Assembly (NCBI GenBank): GCA_017628435.1
Contig: JAGBZE010000059.1
Coordinates: 1 to 9,400 of the forward strand
Reading direction: 5' to 3'
DNA length: 9,400 bases
Source of the DNA: Akkermansia sp.
GTDB lineage: Bacteria > Verrucomicrobiota > Verrucomicrobiia > Verrucomicrobiales > Akkermansiaceae
The notes beneath the pieces are model-generated. The model was not told where the DNA came from. It did no database searches and saw only the letters and a program-made list of their open reading frames with translations. A program made the position numbers and the translations under genes. The stretch's first letter is position 1. Each line of letters opens with the position of its first letter. Shown here one piece after another: positions 1 through 5,280 of the stretch.

Positions 1-241
1 ACTACCGTGGGCTGGAAATTCCGTTTACCAGGAGCTTGCTAATTGCTCGAAGAATTGCCCTTTGTGTGCTTTGAATATCTGACGAATTTTGGAAAAAGAC
101 TACAATCTTTTATTTCTCATTGCATTAACATGAGCCAAAAGGATTATTTGTCAGCAGATTTGAAACAGACCCGAAAAGAATTTGCAGCGAAATTAAAGGC
201 TTGCGTCGTAACCCGCTATCAGGTAGAATCAGGGCGCTGCA
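1..241. other. AT-richer upstream stretch, no convincing gene
   Basis: I see no supported gene here. The first 42 bases are open in more than one frame and could hold the tail of a gene entering from the left, for example the frame ending at the TAA at 40-42, but nothing in it is recognisable. Bases 60-200 are clearly richer in A+T than the rest of the window, as expected for an intergenic region. The useful content is the promoter at 201-229. A weaker promoter-like pair, CTGACG at 79-84 and TACAAT at 101-106 with a 16-base spacer, precedes an ATG at 130. That ATG opens a 71-codon frame ending at 345 which overlaps the following gene by over 100 bases and uses codons rare elsewhere here (TTG, TTA, CGA, TCA), so I do not call it. 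Confidence 0.5.
201..229 (+). promoter_or_regulatory. sigma70-type promoter of the YczE-like gene
   Basis: TTGCGT at 201-206 and TAGAAT at 224-229 are separated by exactly 17 bases, matching the housekeeping promoter pattern (4/6 and 5/6 bases of consensus). Only 12 bases lie between the -10 box and the ATG at 242, so transcription would begin about 4 to 6 bases before the start codon. An AGGG sits in this gap but would mostly lie upstream of the transcript's 5' end. The transcription start is inferred from spacing, not seen. Confidence 0.6.
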
Positions 242-970
242 ATGAGCACGAAACGTACTTTTCAAGAAAATTGCCTGCGCCTGTTCTGCCTTCTTTTCGG
301 GATGTTCCTGCTGGCTCAGGGTATTGCTTTTACTGTGCTGGCTGATTTAGGTACGGATGCCATCACCAGTCCTGCTCTGGTTTTCCACCTGGTGCTGGGT
401 GACGTGCCCGGCGGCATGGGATACAGCTTCTTTACCGTGGGCAGGCTTCTCATCTGTGTGCATGTGCTGCTGGTGCTGCTGCAGATTCTGCTGCTTCGTC
501 GCAATTACCGTCCGGTGCAGCTGCTTCAGGTGGTGATGGGTGTTATTCTCGGTGTCATGCTGGACTTCTGCCTGAGTTATACCCGCCTGCTTCCTGTAGA
601 GAACTATACCTTTTCGCTGGCATACACGCTGGTTGGCTGTGTGATTTGTGCATTCGGTATTTTCACCTATGTGAAGGCCGATATGGTGCCCCTTTCTGCT
701 GAAGGTTTCTGCCTTGCGCTGAGCCGTACCTTCTCGTGGCGCTTCAGTCGCGTGAAGGTGGCAGTGGATTGCTCAATGATTGCCATTGCGGTGGTGACTT
801 CACTGATTATCTGGGGCGATGTGGTTGGTGTGCGTGAAGGCTCGCTTATATGCGCTGTGAGCACGGGCTACATCATCGGTTTTTTCTTCAAGGTGTGCCC
901 GTTCTGGGATAATCTGTTTGCCAAGGTGCGTGGGGGGGCTTCCTCTGCTGACGAAATGGAGTTATCATAA
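242..970 (+). CDS. YczE/YyaS/YitT-type integral membrane protein (DUF6198-like)
   Basis: This 242-residue protein is almost entirely hydrophobic. I count about six membrane segments, near residues 12-34, 62-84, 92-113, 125-145, 173-193 and 200-218, with short polar loops and a hydrophilic acidic tail after residue 228. Length, the early segment ending in a short Asp-Leu-Gly-Thr-Asp-Ala loop, and the Gly-rich second segment resemble the YczE/YyaS/YitT superfamily (DUF6198 group), inner-membrane proteins whose substrate or role is not established. The ATG at 242 is supported by the promoter ending 12 bases upstream. The next gene begins 55 bases after the stop and no clear terminator lies between, so read-through into the phosphoribosyltransferase gene is possible. 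Oddity: a run of seven G at 932-938 falls near the 3' end, where slippage would change only the tail. The family assignment is by general resemblance; another small multi-pass transporter-like family is possible. Confidence 0.75.
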   Translation: MSTKRTFQENCLRLFCLLFGMFLLAQGIAFTVLADLGTDAITSPALVFHLVLGDVPGGMGYSFFTVGRLLICVHVLLVLLQILLLRRNYRPVQLLQVVMGVILGVMLDFCLSYTRLLPVENYTFSLAYTLVGCVICAFGIFTYVKADMVPLSAEGFCLALSRTFSWRFSRVKVAVDCSMIAIAVVTSLIIWGDVVGVREGSLICAVSTGYIIGFFFKVCPFWDNLFAKVRGGASSADEMELS

Positions 971-1025
971 TTCCCACTGAAGTGGAAAACTGAGAGGGAA
1001 TATACTTTTTTCTGAATAAACGATT

Positions 1026-1538
1026 ATGGACATCAAGACACTTTATACTGCAGAAGAGATTCAGGAGGCTGTGCGCCGTGTGGCGGGTGATATCGAGGCC
1101 TGTTTCGGCGACAAGGAACCGGTTGTGGCGCTTTGTCTGCTCAATGGCGCTATCTGGTATGCTGCGGATCTGCTGCGCTGCCTGCCTGCTAATTTCGAGC
1201 TGCAGACGATTCGTATTTCCAGCTACTCGGGCACAGAAAGTACGGGCAAGCTTAAGTGGCACAATGCTCTGCCGGACTGCGCCGGTAAGAATGTGCTGGT
1301 GATTGACGACGTGCTGGATACCGGACTGACCATGAAGGAAGTGTGCGATGCACTTTACGAGAATGGTGCGGTGAGGGTGGTTGCTACGGTGGCTATCAAC
1401 AAGAGCGTCCGCCGCGCTTTCGATCACGAACGCGTCTTCTGCGCGCTGCACTGCGATGATTACTTCCTGGTAGGTTACGGCCTGGATTACAACGGCAAGT
1501 ACCGCAATCTGCCCTACGTCGGCTATATCGAATCCTGA
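1026..1538 (+). CDS. hpt: hypoxanthine phosphoribosyltransferase
   Basis: The product (170 residues) joins hypoxanthine or guanine to phosphoribosyl pyrophosphate to make IMP or GMP, in cytoplasmic purine salvage. The diagnostic PRPP-binding loop is at about residues 90-102, VLVIDDVLDTGLT. The N-terminal loop LLNGAIWYAADL (39-50) matches the PPi-binding and dimer region, where many relatives have LKGA. The C-terminal purine-binding part has the DYFLVGYGLDYNGKYRNLPYVG-type ending, with Phe-Leu-Val-Gly-Tyr-Gly-Leu-Asp at 147-154. Length is usual for bacterial Hpt. The ATG at 1026 lacks a Shine-Dalgarno sequence; TATACT at 1001-1006 could be a -10 box, but I find no good -35 at the right distance, so the gene may also depend on read-through from the membrane-protein gene 55 bases upstream. 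A strong hairpin terminator follows at 1565. Base specificity (hypoxanthine against guanine or xanthine) cannot be read from the sequence. Confidence 0.93.
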   Translation: MDIKTLYTAEEIQEAVRRVAGDIEACFGDKEPVVALCLLNGAIWYAADLLRCLPANFELQTIRISSYSGTESTGKLKWHNALPDCAGKNVLVIDDVLDTGLTMKEVCDALYENGAVRVVATVAINKSVRRAFDHERVFCALHCDDYFLVGYGLDYNGKYRNLPYVGYIES

Positions 1539-1564
1539 TTCGGGAGGCTGAATACCAGTTTTTC

Positions 1565-1606
1565 GGGCATCCGGCAGCTGTTACGAGTTGCCTGGTGCCC
1601 TATTTT
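1565..1606 (+). terminator. bulged hairpin terminator after hpt
   Basis: The transcript can fold into a long stem: GGGCA (1565-1569) pairs with TGCCC (1596-1600), then CC with GG, then GGCAGCT (1573-1579) with AGTTGCC (1586-1592) including one G-U pair. Two single-base bulges interrupt the roughly 14 pairs, and the loop is six bases. TATTTT follows at once at 1601-1606. It lies 27 bases past the hpt stop and before the asd promoter, fitting an intrinsic terminator. Confidence 0.7.
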
Positions 1607-1651
1607 GCGCGATAAGTTTGAAAAAACGGGGAATATCTGTTCCCTTTAGGC

Positions 1652-1679
1652 TTGATAATGCACGGAAATCGTGTATACT
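1652..1679 (+). promoter_or_regulatory. promoter of the asd-ispA transcript
   Basis: TTGATA (1652-1657) and TATACT (1674-1679) lie 16 bases apart, close to housekeeping consensus. Expected transcription start is near 1686. This places the promoter inside the open frame that runs upstream of asd from 1588 and rules out starts before about 1686 for asd. Three in-frame ATGs follow at 1699, 1726 and 1732. Confidence 0.65.
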
Positions 1680-1725
1680 ACGCGCGTGCCACGAGCACAT
1701 GAATCATCCTGTAAATCAATCATTC

Positions 1726-2742
1726 ATGAACATGAATAATCCCAGAGTCGCTATCGTGGGCGCCACCGGTGCGGTGGGCGTCGAGATTCTTTCCTGCCTT
1801 GAGACCCGTAACTTTCCGCTGGCCTCTCTGAAACTTCTGGCCTCTCATCGTTCTGCCGGTAAACAGGTTGCATTCCGTGGTGAGATGCTCACGGTGCAGG
1901 AGCTGACTGCTGATTCCTTCGGCGATGTGGACATTGCCCTTTTTGCAGCCGGCGGTGATATTTCCCGCGAGTTCGCCCCCATCGCCGGTGCTGCCGGTTG
2001 CGTGGTGGTGGACAACTCCTCCGCTTTCCGTCAGGACGCTGATGTGCCGCTGGTAGTGCCCGAGATTAACGGTGAGGCCGCTTTCAATCATCCCCGCAAC
2101 ATCATTGCCAACCCGAACTGCACCACCATCATCACCCTGATGGCTTTGTACCCGCTGCACCTGAAGTATGGCTTGAAGACCATCGTGGCCAGCAGCTACC
2201 AGGCTGTTTCCGGCAGCGGTCAGCACGGTATTACCGAGCTGGAGAACCAGGTGCGCGCCATTGTGGACGGACATCCTGTGGAGATTAAGACCTATCCCCG
2301 CCAGATTGCTTTCAACGTGCTGCCCCAGATTGACAAGTTCGCCGACAACGGCTACACCAAGGAAGAGCTCAAGATGCTCAACGAAGGCCGCAAGATTATG
2401 AATCTGCCGGAGCTGAATGTGACCTGCACCTGCGTGCGTGTTCCCGTATATCGCAGCCACTCCATCTCCTGCATTGCTCAGTTCGAGAAGCCGGTGGATG
2501 TGGAAGGCGCTCGCGGCTGCTTCGACGGTATGCCCGGCGTAGAACTCATGGACGACGTGGCCAACAATGTGTGGCCCACCCCGCTTGACTCCACCAACGG
2601 CGACACCTGCTACGTGGGGCGTATCCGCAAGGATATTGCCATCGACAATGCCCTGAATCTCTGGGTGGTTGGCGACCAGGTGCGCAAGGGCGCTGCCCTG
2701 AATGCCGTGCAGATTGCTGAGCTGCTGGTGAAGGGTAAGTAA
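1726..2742 (+). CDS. asd: aspartate-semialdehyde dehydrogenase
   Basis: The enzyme reduces aspartyl phosphate to aspartate semialdehyde with NADPH, the branch point towards lysine/diaminopimelate, threonine and methionine. Counting from the ATG at 1732 (336 residues), the N-terminal Rossmann loop VAIVGATGAVG is at residues 6-16, the catalytic Cys130 sits in NPNCTT, a conserved Gln is in SSYQAVSGSG (154-163), and the catalytic His243 is in YRSHS. WVVGDQVRKGAALNAVQ (311-327) is the usual C-terminal NADP-site helix. It is full length and of the short-insert, Gram-positive-like subtype. The frame is open from 1588, but the promoter at 1652-1679 excludes that. ATGs at 1699, 1726 and 1732 are all in frame without a clear Shine-Dalgarno; homologues begin only a few residues before VAIVG, favouring 1726 or 1732, whereas 1699 would fit the short-leader habit of this window. 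ispA follows after 14 bases in the same operon. Confidence 0.95.
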   Translation: MNMNNPRVAIVGATGAVGVEILSCLETRNFPLASLKLLASHRSAGKQVAFRGEMLTVQELTADSFGDVDIALFAAGGDISREFAPIAGAAGCVVVDNSSAFRQDADVPLVVPEINGEAAFNHPRNIIANPNCTTIITLMALYPLHLKYGLKTIVASSYQAVSGSGQHGITELENQVRAIVDGHPVEIKTYPRQIAFNVLPQIDKFADNGYTKEELKMLNEGRKIMNLPELNVTCTCVRVPVYRSHSISCIAQFEKPVDVEGARGCFDGMPGVELMDDVANNVWPTPLDSTNGDTCYVGRIRKDIAIDNALNLWVVGDQVRKGAALNAVQIAELLVKGK

Positions 2743-2756
2743 ATCATTTTGCCGTC

Positions 2757-3641
2757 ATGGACATCAAGACTCTCATCAAGGAAACGGCCGCCAAGGTGGA
2801 AGCCCGTCTGAACGAGCTGCTGCCCGGCGAGGATATTGCCCCCAGCACTATCCACAAGGCCATGCGCTACAGCATCTTTGCCGGTGGCAAGCGAATCCGC
2901 CCGCTGCTGTGTCTGGAGGCTGCCAAGGCCTGCGGAGGCAGCGAGGAAGCTGCGCTGGATGCCGCCTGTGCTCTGGAAACGCTGCACACCTATACGCTGA
3001 TTCATGATGACCTGCCTTGCATGGATAATGACGACCTGCGCCGCGGCCGACCCACGAGCCACAAGGTGTTCGGCGAGGGTATCGCTGTGCTGGCTGGTGA
3101 TGCTCTGCTGACTGAGGTGTTTGCCATGCTGGCCCGCGTGCCGGCCAATGACCGCTACGATGCTTCCGATTATGTGGCCGAGATGGCCTATCGCACCGGC
3201 AGCCGCCACCTGGTGGGCGGTCAGGTGCTTGACCTGGAGGGCGAAGGCCGCGAGCTGAGCGTGGAAGACCTCCGCGCCATTCACCACGGAAAGACCTCCG
3301 CCCTCATCATTGCTTCAGTGCGCCTTGGCGGCATGTCCGCCGGCTGTACGCCGGAGCAGCTGGATGCCCTTACGGAATATGGCCGCTGCCTCGGGCTGGC
3401 TTTCCAGATTATCGATGATATTCTGGACGTGACCTCCACGCCGGAGGTACTGGGCAAGAGCATCGGCAAGGATGCCAAGGTGCAGAAGGCCACGTATCCC
3501 GCCCTGGTGGGTATGGACAATGCCCGCGCCGAGGCTCGCGAGCTTACCGCTGCTGCTCGTGCAGCGCTGGATGTGTTCTCCGACCGCCGTCGCGAGAATC
3601 TGCTGGCCATCAATGATTACCTGCTGAAGCGCGATTATTGA
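2757..3641 (+). CDS. ispA: polyprenyl synthase family protein, probably farnesyl (or geranylgeranyl) diphosphate synthase
   Basis: This 294-residue cytoplasmic prenyltransferase condenses isopentenyl diphosphate with allylic diphosphates. The first aspartate-rich motif is DDLPCMDNDD at residues 84-93, of the DD-x4-D form typical of bacterial FPP synthases. The second is DDILD at 220-224. GKRIRP at 44-49 binds isopentenyl diphosphate, GGQVLDL at 154-160 and HHGKTSALI at 176-184 are further conserved blocks, and KATYPALVG is near 245. Residues just before the first motif (LHTYTLIH) and the overall spacing closely resemble E. coli IspA, so FPP is the most likely product, but chain length (C15 or C20) cannot be settled by eye. 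The start is 14 bases after the asd stop, without a Shine-Dalgarno, so the two genes share a transcript. A strong hairpin terminator follows at 3663. The product would feed undecaprenyl, quinone or other terpenoid synthesis. Confidence 0.92.
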   Translation: MDIKTLIKETAAKVEARLNELLPGEDIAPSTIHKAMRYSIFAGGKRIRPLLCLEAAKACGGSEEAALDAACALETLHTYTLIHDDLPCMDNDDLRRGRPTSHKVFGEGIAVLAGDALLTEVFAMLARVPANDRYDASDYVAEMAYRTGSRHLVGGQVLDLEGEGRELSVEDLRAIHHGKTSALIIASVRLGGMSAGCTPEQLDALTEYGRCLGLAFQIIDDILDVTSTPEVLGKSIGKDAKVQKATYPALVGMDNARAEARELTAAARAALDVFSDRRRENLLAINDYLLKRDY

Positions 3642-3662
3642 CGCAGCAATAAATGTTTAAGC

Positions 3663-3703
3663 AAGGAGCTTTCGGAAATGATTCCGGGAGCTCCTTTTGT
3701 ATT
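3663..3703 (+). terminator. hairpin terminator after ispA, shared by convergent genes
   Basis: AAGGAGCT at 3663-3670 pairs with AGCTCCTT at 3689-3696. Inside it, TT faces GG as two U-G pairs, and CGGAA (3673-3677) pairs with TTCCG (3682-3686) around the loop ATGA. The result is a 15-pair stem, with TTGTATT following. It ends the asd-ispA transcript. On the opposite strand the following sequence is only moderately T-rich, so it may also stop the mscL operon, less efficiently. Confidence 0.8.
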
Positions 3704-3718
3704 CGCGGAGGCTTACTG

Positions 3719-4000
3719 TTACGGAGTAGGCTCGTGCAGGAGCCCTTTGGCGGCTTTGAATGTGAGCTCCTGTTTCTCCGGTATGGCGCGCAGTGTGCCA
3801 GTATTGATATCGAAGCCCTGGCGAGCGGCGCGTTGCACGCGTTCAAAGGTGCCGAAGTGAGCCAGATGCAGCTTTTCGCCGGCCTCAGTAGCCTGGTGAA
3901 TGGACGCAAGCACCGCCTCTACTGCAGCAGAGGCGGTGGCCCGGGTTGCGCCGGGGCCCATATAGCGCTGGACCCTGGCTATGAGTTGTTTCTTGTTCAC
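3719..4000 (-). CDS. HU/IHF-family DNA-binding protein, divergent paralogue
   Basis: The 93-residue product has the size and layout of the HU/IHF fold: an N-terminal helix pair MNKKQLIARVQ...ATASAAVEAVLASIHQA (1-38), a beta segment, the signature core HFGTFERVQRAARQG (48-62) and the C-terminal IPEKQELTFKAAKGLL helix (73-88). Members are dimers that bend DNA and shape the nucleoid. The tip of the DNA-intruding arm normally reads RNPxTG; here it is FDINTG (63-68), so the proline that wedges between base pairs is replaced by Ile66 and the Arg and Asn before it are changed. The start is GTG at 4000, overlapping the mscL stop in a GTGA junction, so translation is probably coupled; there is no Shine-Dalgarno. 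It is last in the phosphatase-mscL-HU operon. I call the fold with confidence, but not whether it is a main HU or a specialised paralogue. Confidence 0.88.
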   Translation of the reverse strand: MNKKQLIARVQRYMGPGATRATASAAVEAVLASIHQATEAGEKLHLAHFGTFERVQRAARQGFDINTGTLRAIPEKQELTFKAAKGLLHEPTP

Positions 4001-4425
4001 TTGTTTTTCAGTGCATCACGAATCTCGCGCAGCAGCAGGATGTCCTCCGGCGTGGGCGGCGGCTCAGGTGCCGGGGCAGGGGCTGCGGGCTCTTCCTTCT
4101 TCACGCGCAGCTTGCACACCAGGCGCACTGCCCAGAAGATGGTGAGCGCAATGATGAGGAAATCCAGCACCGTCTGGCAGAATACGCCGTATTTGATGAC
4201 CGGGGCGCCTTCTTCGGCGCTCAGGGCATAGCTCATCTCTGCCAGGTTCTTGGTGTCGCCGGTCAGCATGGAAACAGCCGGCATGATGATATCATTCACT
4301 AGGGATGTGACAATTTTGCCGAATGCACCGCCGATGATGACACCAACGGCCATATCAACTACGTTACCTTTGAGGGCGAACTTCTTGAACTCCTCAATCC
4401 AGGCGGGTTTCAGTTTCTCCATCAT
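3997..4425 (-). CDS. mscL: large-conductance mechanosensitive channel MscL
   Basis: MscL is a homopentameric inner-membrane valve that opens under high membrane tension to release solutes on osmotic downshock. From the ATG at 4425 (142 residues), an N-terminal amphipathic helix (EEFKKFALKGN, 11-21) leads into TM1 at about 23-48, containing the family-defining NVVDMAVGVIIGGAFGKIV with the glycine-rich gate face. A short external loop follows, then TM2 at about 78-105 (YGVFCQTVLDFLIIA), a charged end, a Pro/Ala linker (113-125) and the C-terminal helix EDILLLREIRDALKNK. Length is usual for the family. The frame stays open to an ATG at 4488 inside the phosphatase gene, but the extra 21 residues are not MscL-like. 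GGAAG lies at good distance from the second ATG at 4422, which is equally likely as the start. The gap to the upstream phosphatase stop is 17 bases, and the downstream HU gene overlaps the stop. Confidence 0.95.
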   Translation of the reverse strand: MMEKLKPAWIEEFKKFALKGNVVDMAVGVIIGGAFGKIVTSLVNDIIMPAVSMLTGDTKNLAEMSYALSAEEGAPVIKYGVFCQTVLDFLIIALTIFWAVRLVCKLRVKKEEPAAPAPAPEPPPTPEDILLLREIRDALKNK

Positions 4426-4442
4426 GGCTTCCGGGTTTTGGT

Positions 4443-5129
4443 TCAGATTTTCTTGAAAGCCTTGGTGCCCCATTCGGTGCAGGTCCATGTGGTGCCGTCT
4501 TCGCTGGTGAAGATGCAGACACCGCCGGTGGCGACCTTGATGTCGTGTTCCGCGCAGAAACCAGCATAATCACCGGTGATGACCGGGGCAAAGCGGATGG
4601 TGCCGTTGGAGGAAACACAGAGCATGATTTCGCCATCCTTCACCTCAGAGGCAAGGCTCATCCAGTTGTCGCGAATCTGCTGCACATCCACCTTCCAGCC
4701 ATCGGGCACAGTGGCATCTGCATTCCATTTGTCAATGATGGCTTCGCCCTTGGCTTCAATCTCCTCTGCGCTGAGCGTGGCGGGGTCAATACCCTCTGCC
4801 TTGGCGGCTTCGGCACCCAGACGAGCCATCACCTGTTCCTCTGTCTTGTTTTCATCGGGGCCGTAGTCTACTTCGATGAAGCGGTGGTCGGGCTCCACCG
4901 GGCAGGTGCAGCCAGCGGCTTCGGCGGCCAGGGCAGCGGTGCCCATGGTGCGCTTGAGCGGAGCTGCCAGAATGCGGGTGGGTACCAGCCCCAGTTTTTT
5001 CAGATACAGACCAACACCACGACCACGCTCTTCCTCAACAAGGGGAAGATCGGTGTGGCATCCTACGCGGGTGGGAGTTTCGCCCTTGGCAAAGGTGTTG
5101 CCGTGGCGGGCAATGATGAGTGTTTTCAT
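4443..5129 (-). CDS. histidine phosphatase superfamily protein with altered second catalytic residue
   Basis: The 228-residue product shows the histidine phosphatase (phosphoglycerate mutase-like) fold. IIARHGNT at 5-12 carries the nucleophile His9 with its partner Arg8. RVGCHTDLPL at 21-30 is the conserved second loop, AAPLKRT (55-61) holds the next phosphate-binding Arg60, and FIEVDYG (84-90) supplies the likely acid Glu86. The second catalytic His, normally in a VSHGG-IR block near the C-terminus, is absent: the aligned block reads VSSNGTIR (172-179), with Asn175 in its place. I recall related proteins with SNG at this site, so it is probably a subfamily feature and not decay, but its effect on activity is unknown. 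A helical insert rich in Ala and Glu spans about 97-135. No signal peptide is seen, so it is presumably cytoplasmic; the substrate cannot be inferred. It is first in an operon with mscL and an HU-like gene, under the promoter at 5151-5179. Confidence 0.85.
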   Translation of the reverse strand: MKTLIIARHGNTFAKGETPTRVGCHTDLPLVEEERGRGVGLYLKKLGLVPTRILAAPLKRTMGTAALAAEAAGCTCPVEPDHRFIEVDYGPDENKTEEQVMARLGAEAAKAEGIDPATLSAEEIEAKGEAIIDKWNADATVPDGWKVDVQQIRDNWMSLASEVKDGEIMLCVSSNGTIRFAPVITGDYAGFCAEHDIKVATGGVCIFTSEDGTTWTCTEWGTKAFKKI

Positions 5130-5150
5130 GATAAAAAAGCTATTCCCTGT

Positions 5151-5179
5151 ATACTACATCACCCCGCAGTTGATGTCAA
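5151..5179 (-). promoter_or_regulatory. promoter of the phosphatase-mscL-HU operon
   Basis: Read on the - strand, a perfect TTGACA (5179-5174) and TAGTAT (5156-5151) are separated by 17 bases. This is the strongest-looking promoter of the window. The -10 box ends 21 bases before the ATG at 5129, predicting a leader of about 14 bases containing a run of six T and no Shine-Dalgarno. Confidence 0.75.
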
Positions 5180-5241
5180 AGAAATTCGGGCGGATCATAT
5201 AGGTTGTGGGCATATTATATAAGGTTTCTACTAATGATGAA

Positions 5242-5270
5242 TTGCTTTTATGCCGTGAATATACTATAGT
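5242..5270 (+). promoter_or_regulatory. promoter of the membrane protein-thioredoxin pair
   Basis: TTGCTT (5242-5247) and TATAGT (5265-5270) have a 17-base spacer. Ten bases, including AAGG, lie between the -10 box and the ATG at 5281, so the expected transcript starts about 3 bases before the start codon. It is divergent from the promoter at 5151-5179, with roughly 60 bases between the two -35 boxes, room for a regulator but with no clear operator palindrome. Confidence 0.65.
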
Positions 5271-5280
5271 AAGGCAGCTG

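Noticed and set aside
971..990. Small inverted repeat CCACT/AGTGG after the YczE-like gene as a terminator
   Set aside because: The stem is only four or five pairs with almost no loop, and no T-tract follows directly.
1720..3287. Long - strand frames opposite asd and ispA (1720-2460 and 2610-3287)
   Set aside because: Both are His/Gln/Leu-rich shadows of well-conserved genes and have no domain resemblance.
4426..4488. mscL start at 4488
   Set aside because: The extra 21 residues overlap the phosphatase gene and do not resemble MscL N-termini; ATGs at 4425 and 4422 fit, with GGAAG upstream.
3653..5222. + strand frames opposite the HU-like gene, mscL and the phosphatase
   Set aside because: The - strand genes have clear family motifs; the + strand translations are low-complexity mirrors of them.
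5206..5280. A 25-residue N-terminal extension of the membrane protein from GTG at 5206
   Set aside because: The promoter at 5242-5270 lies within it, and the ATG at 5281 begins a typical basic-then-hydrophobic membrane N-terminus.
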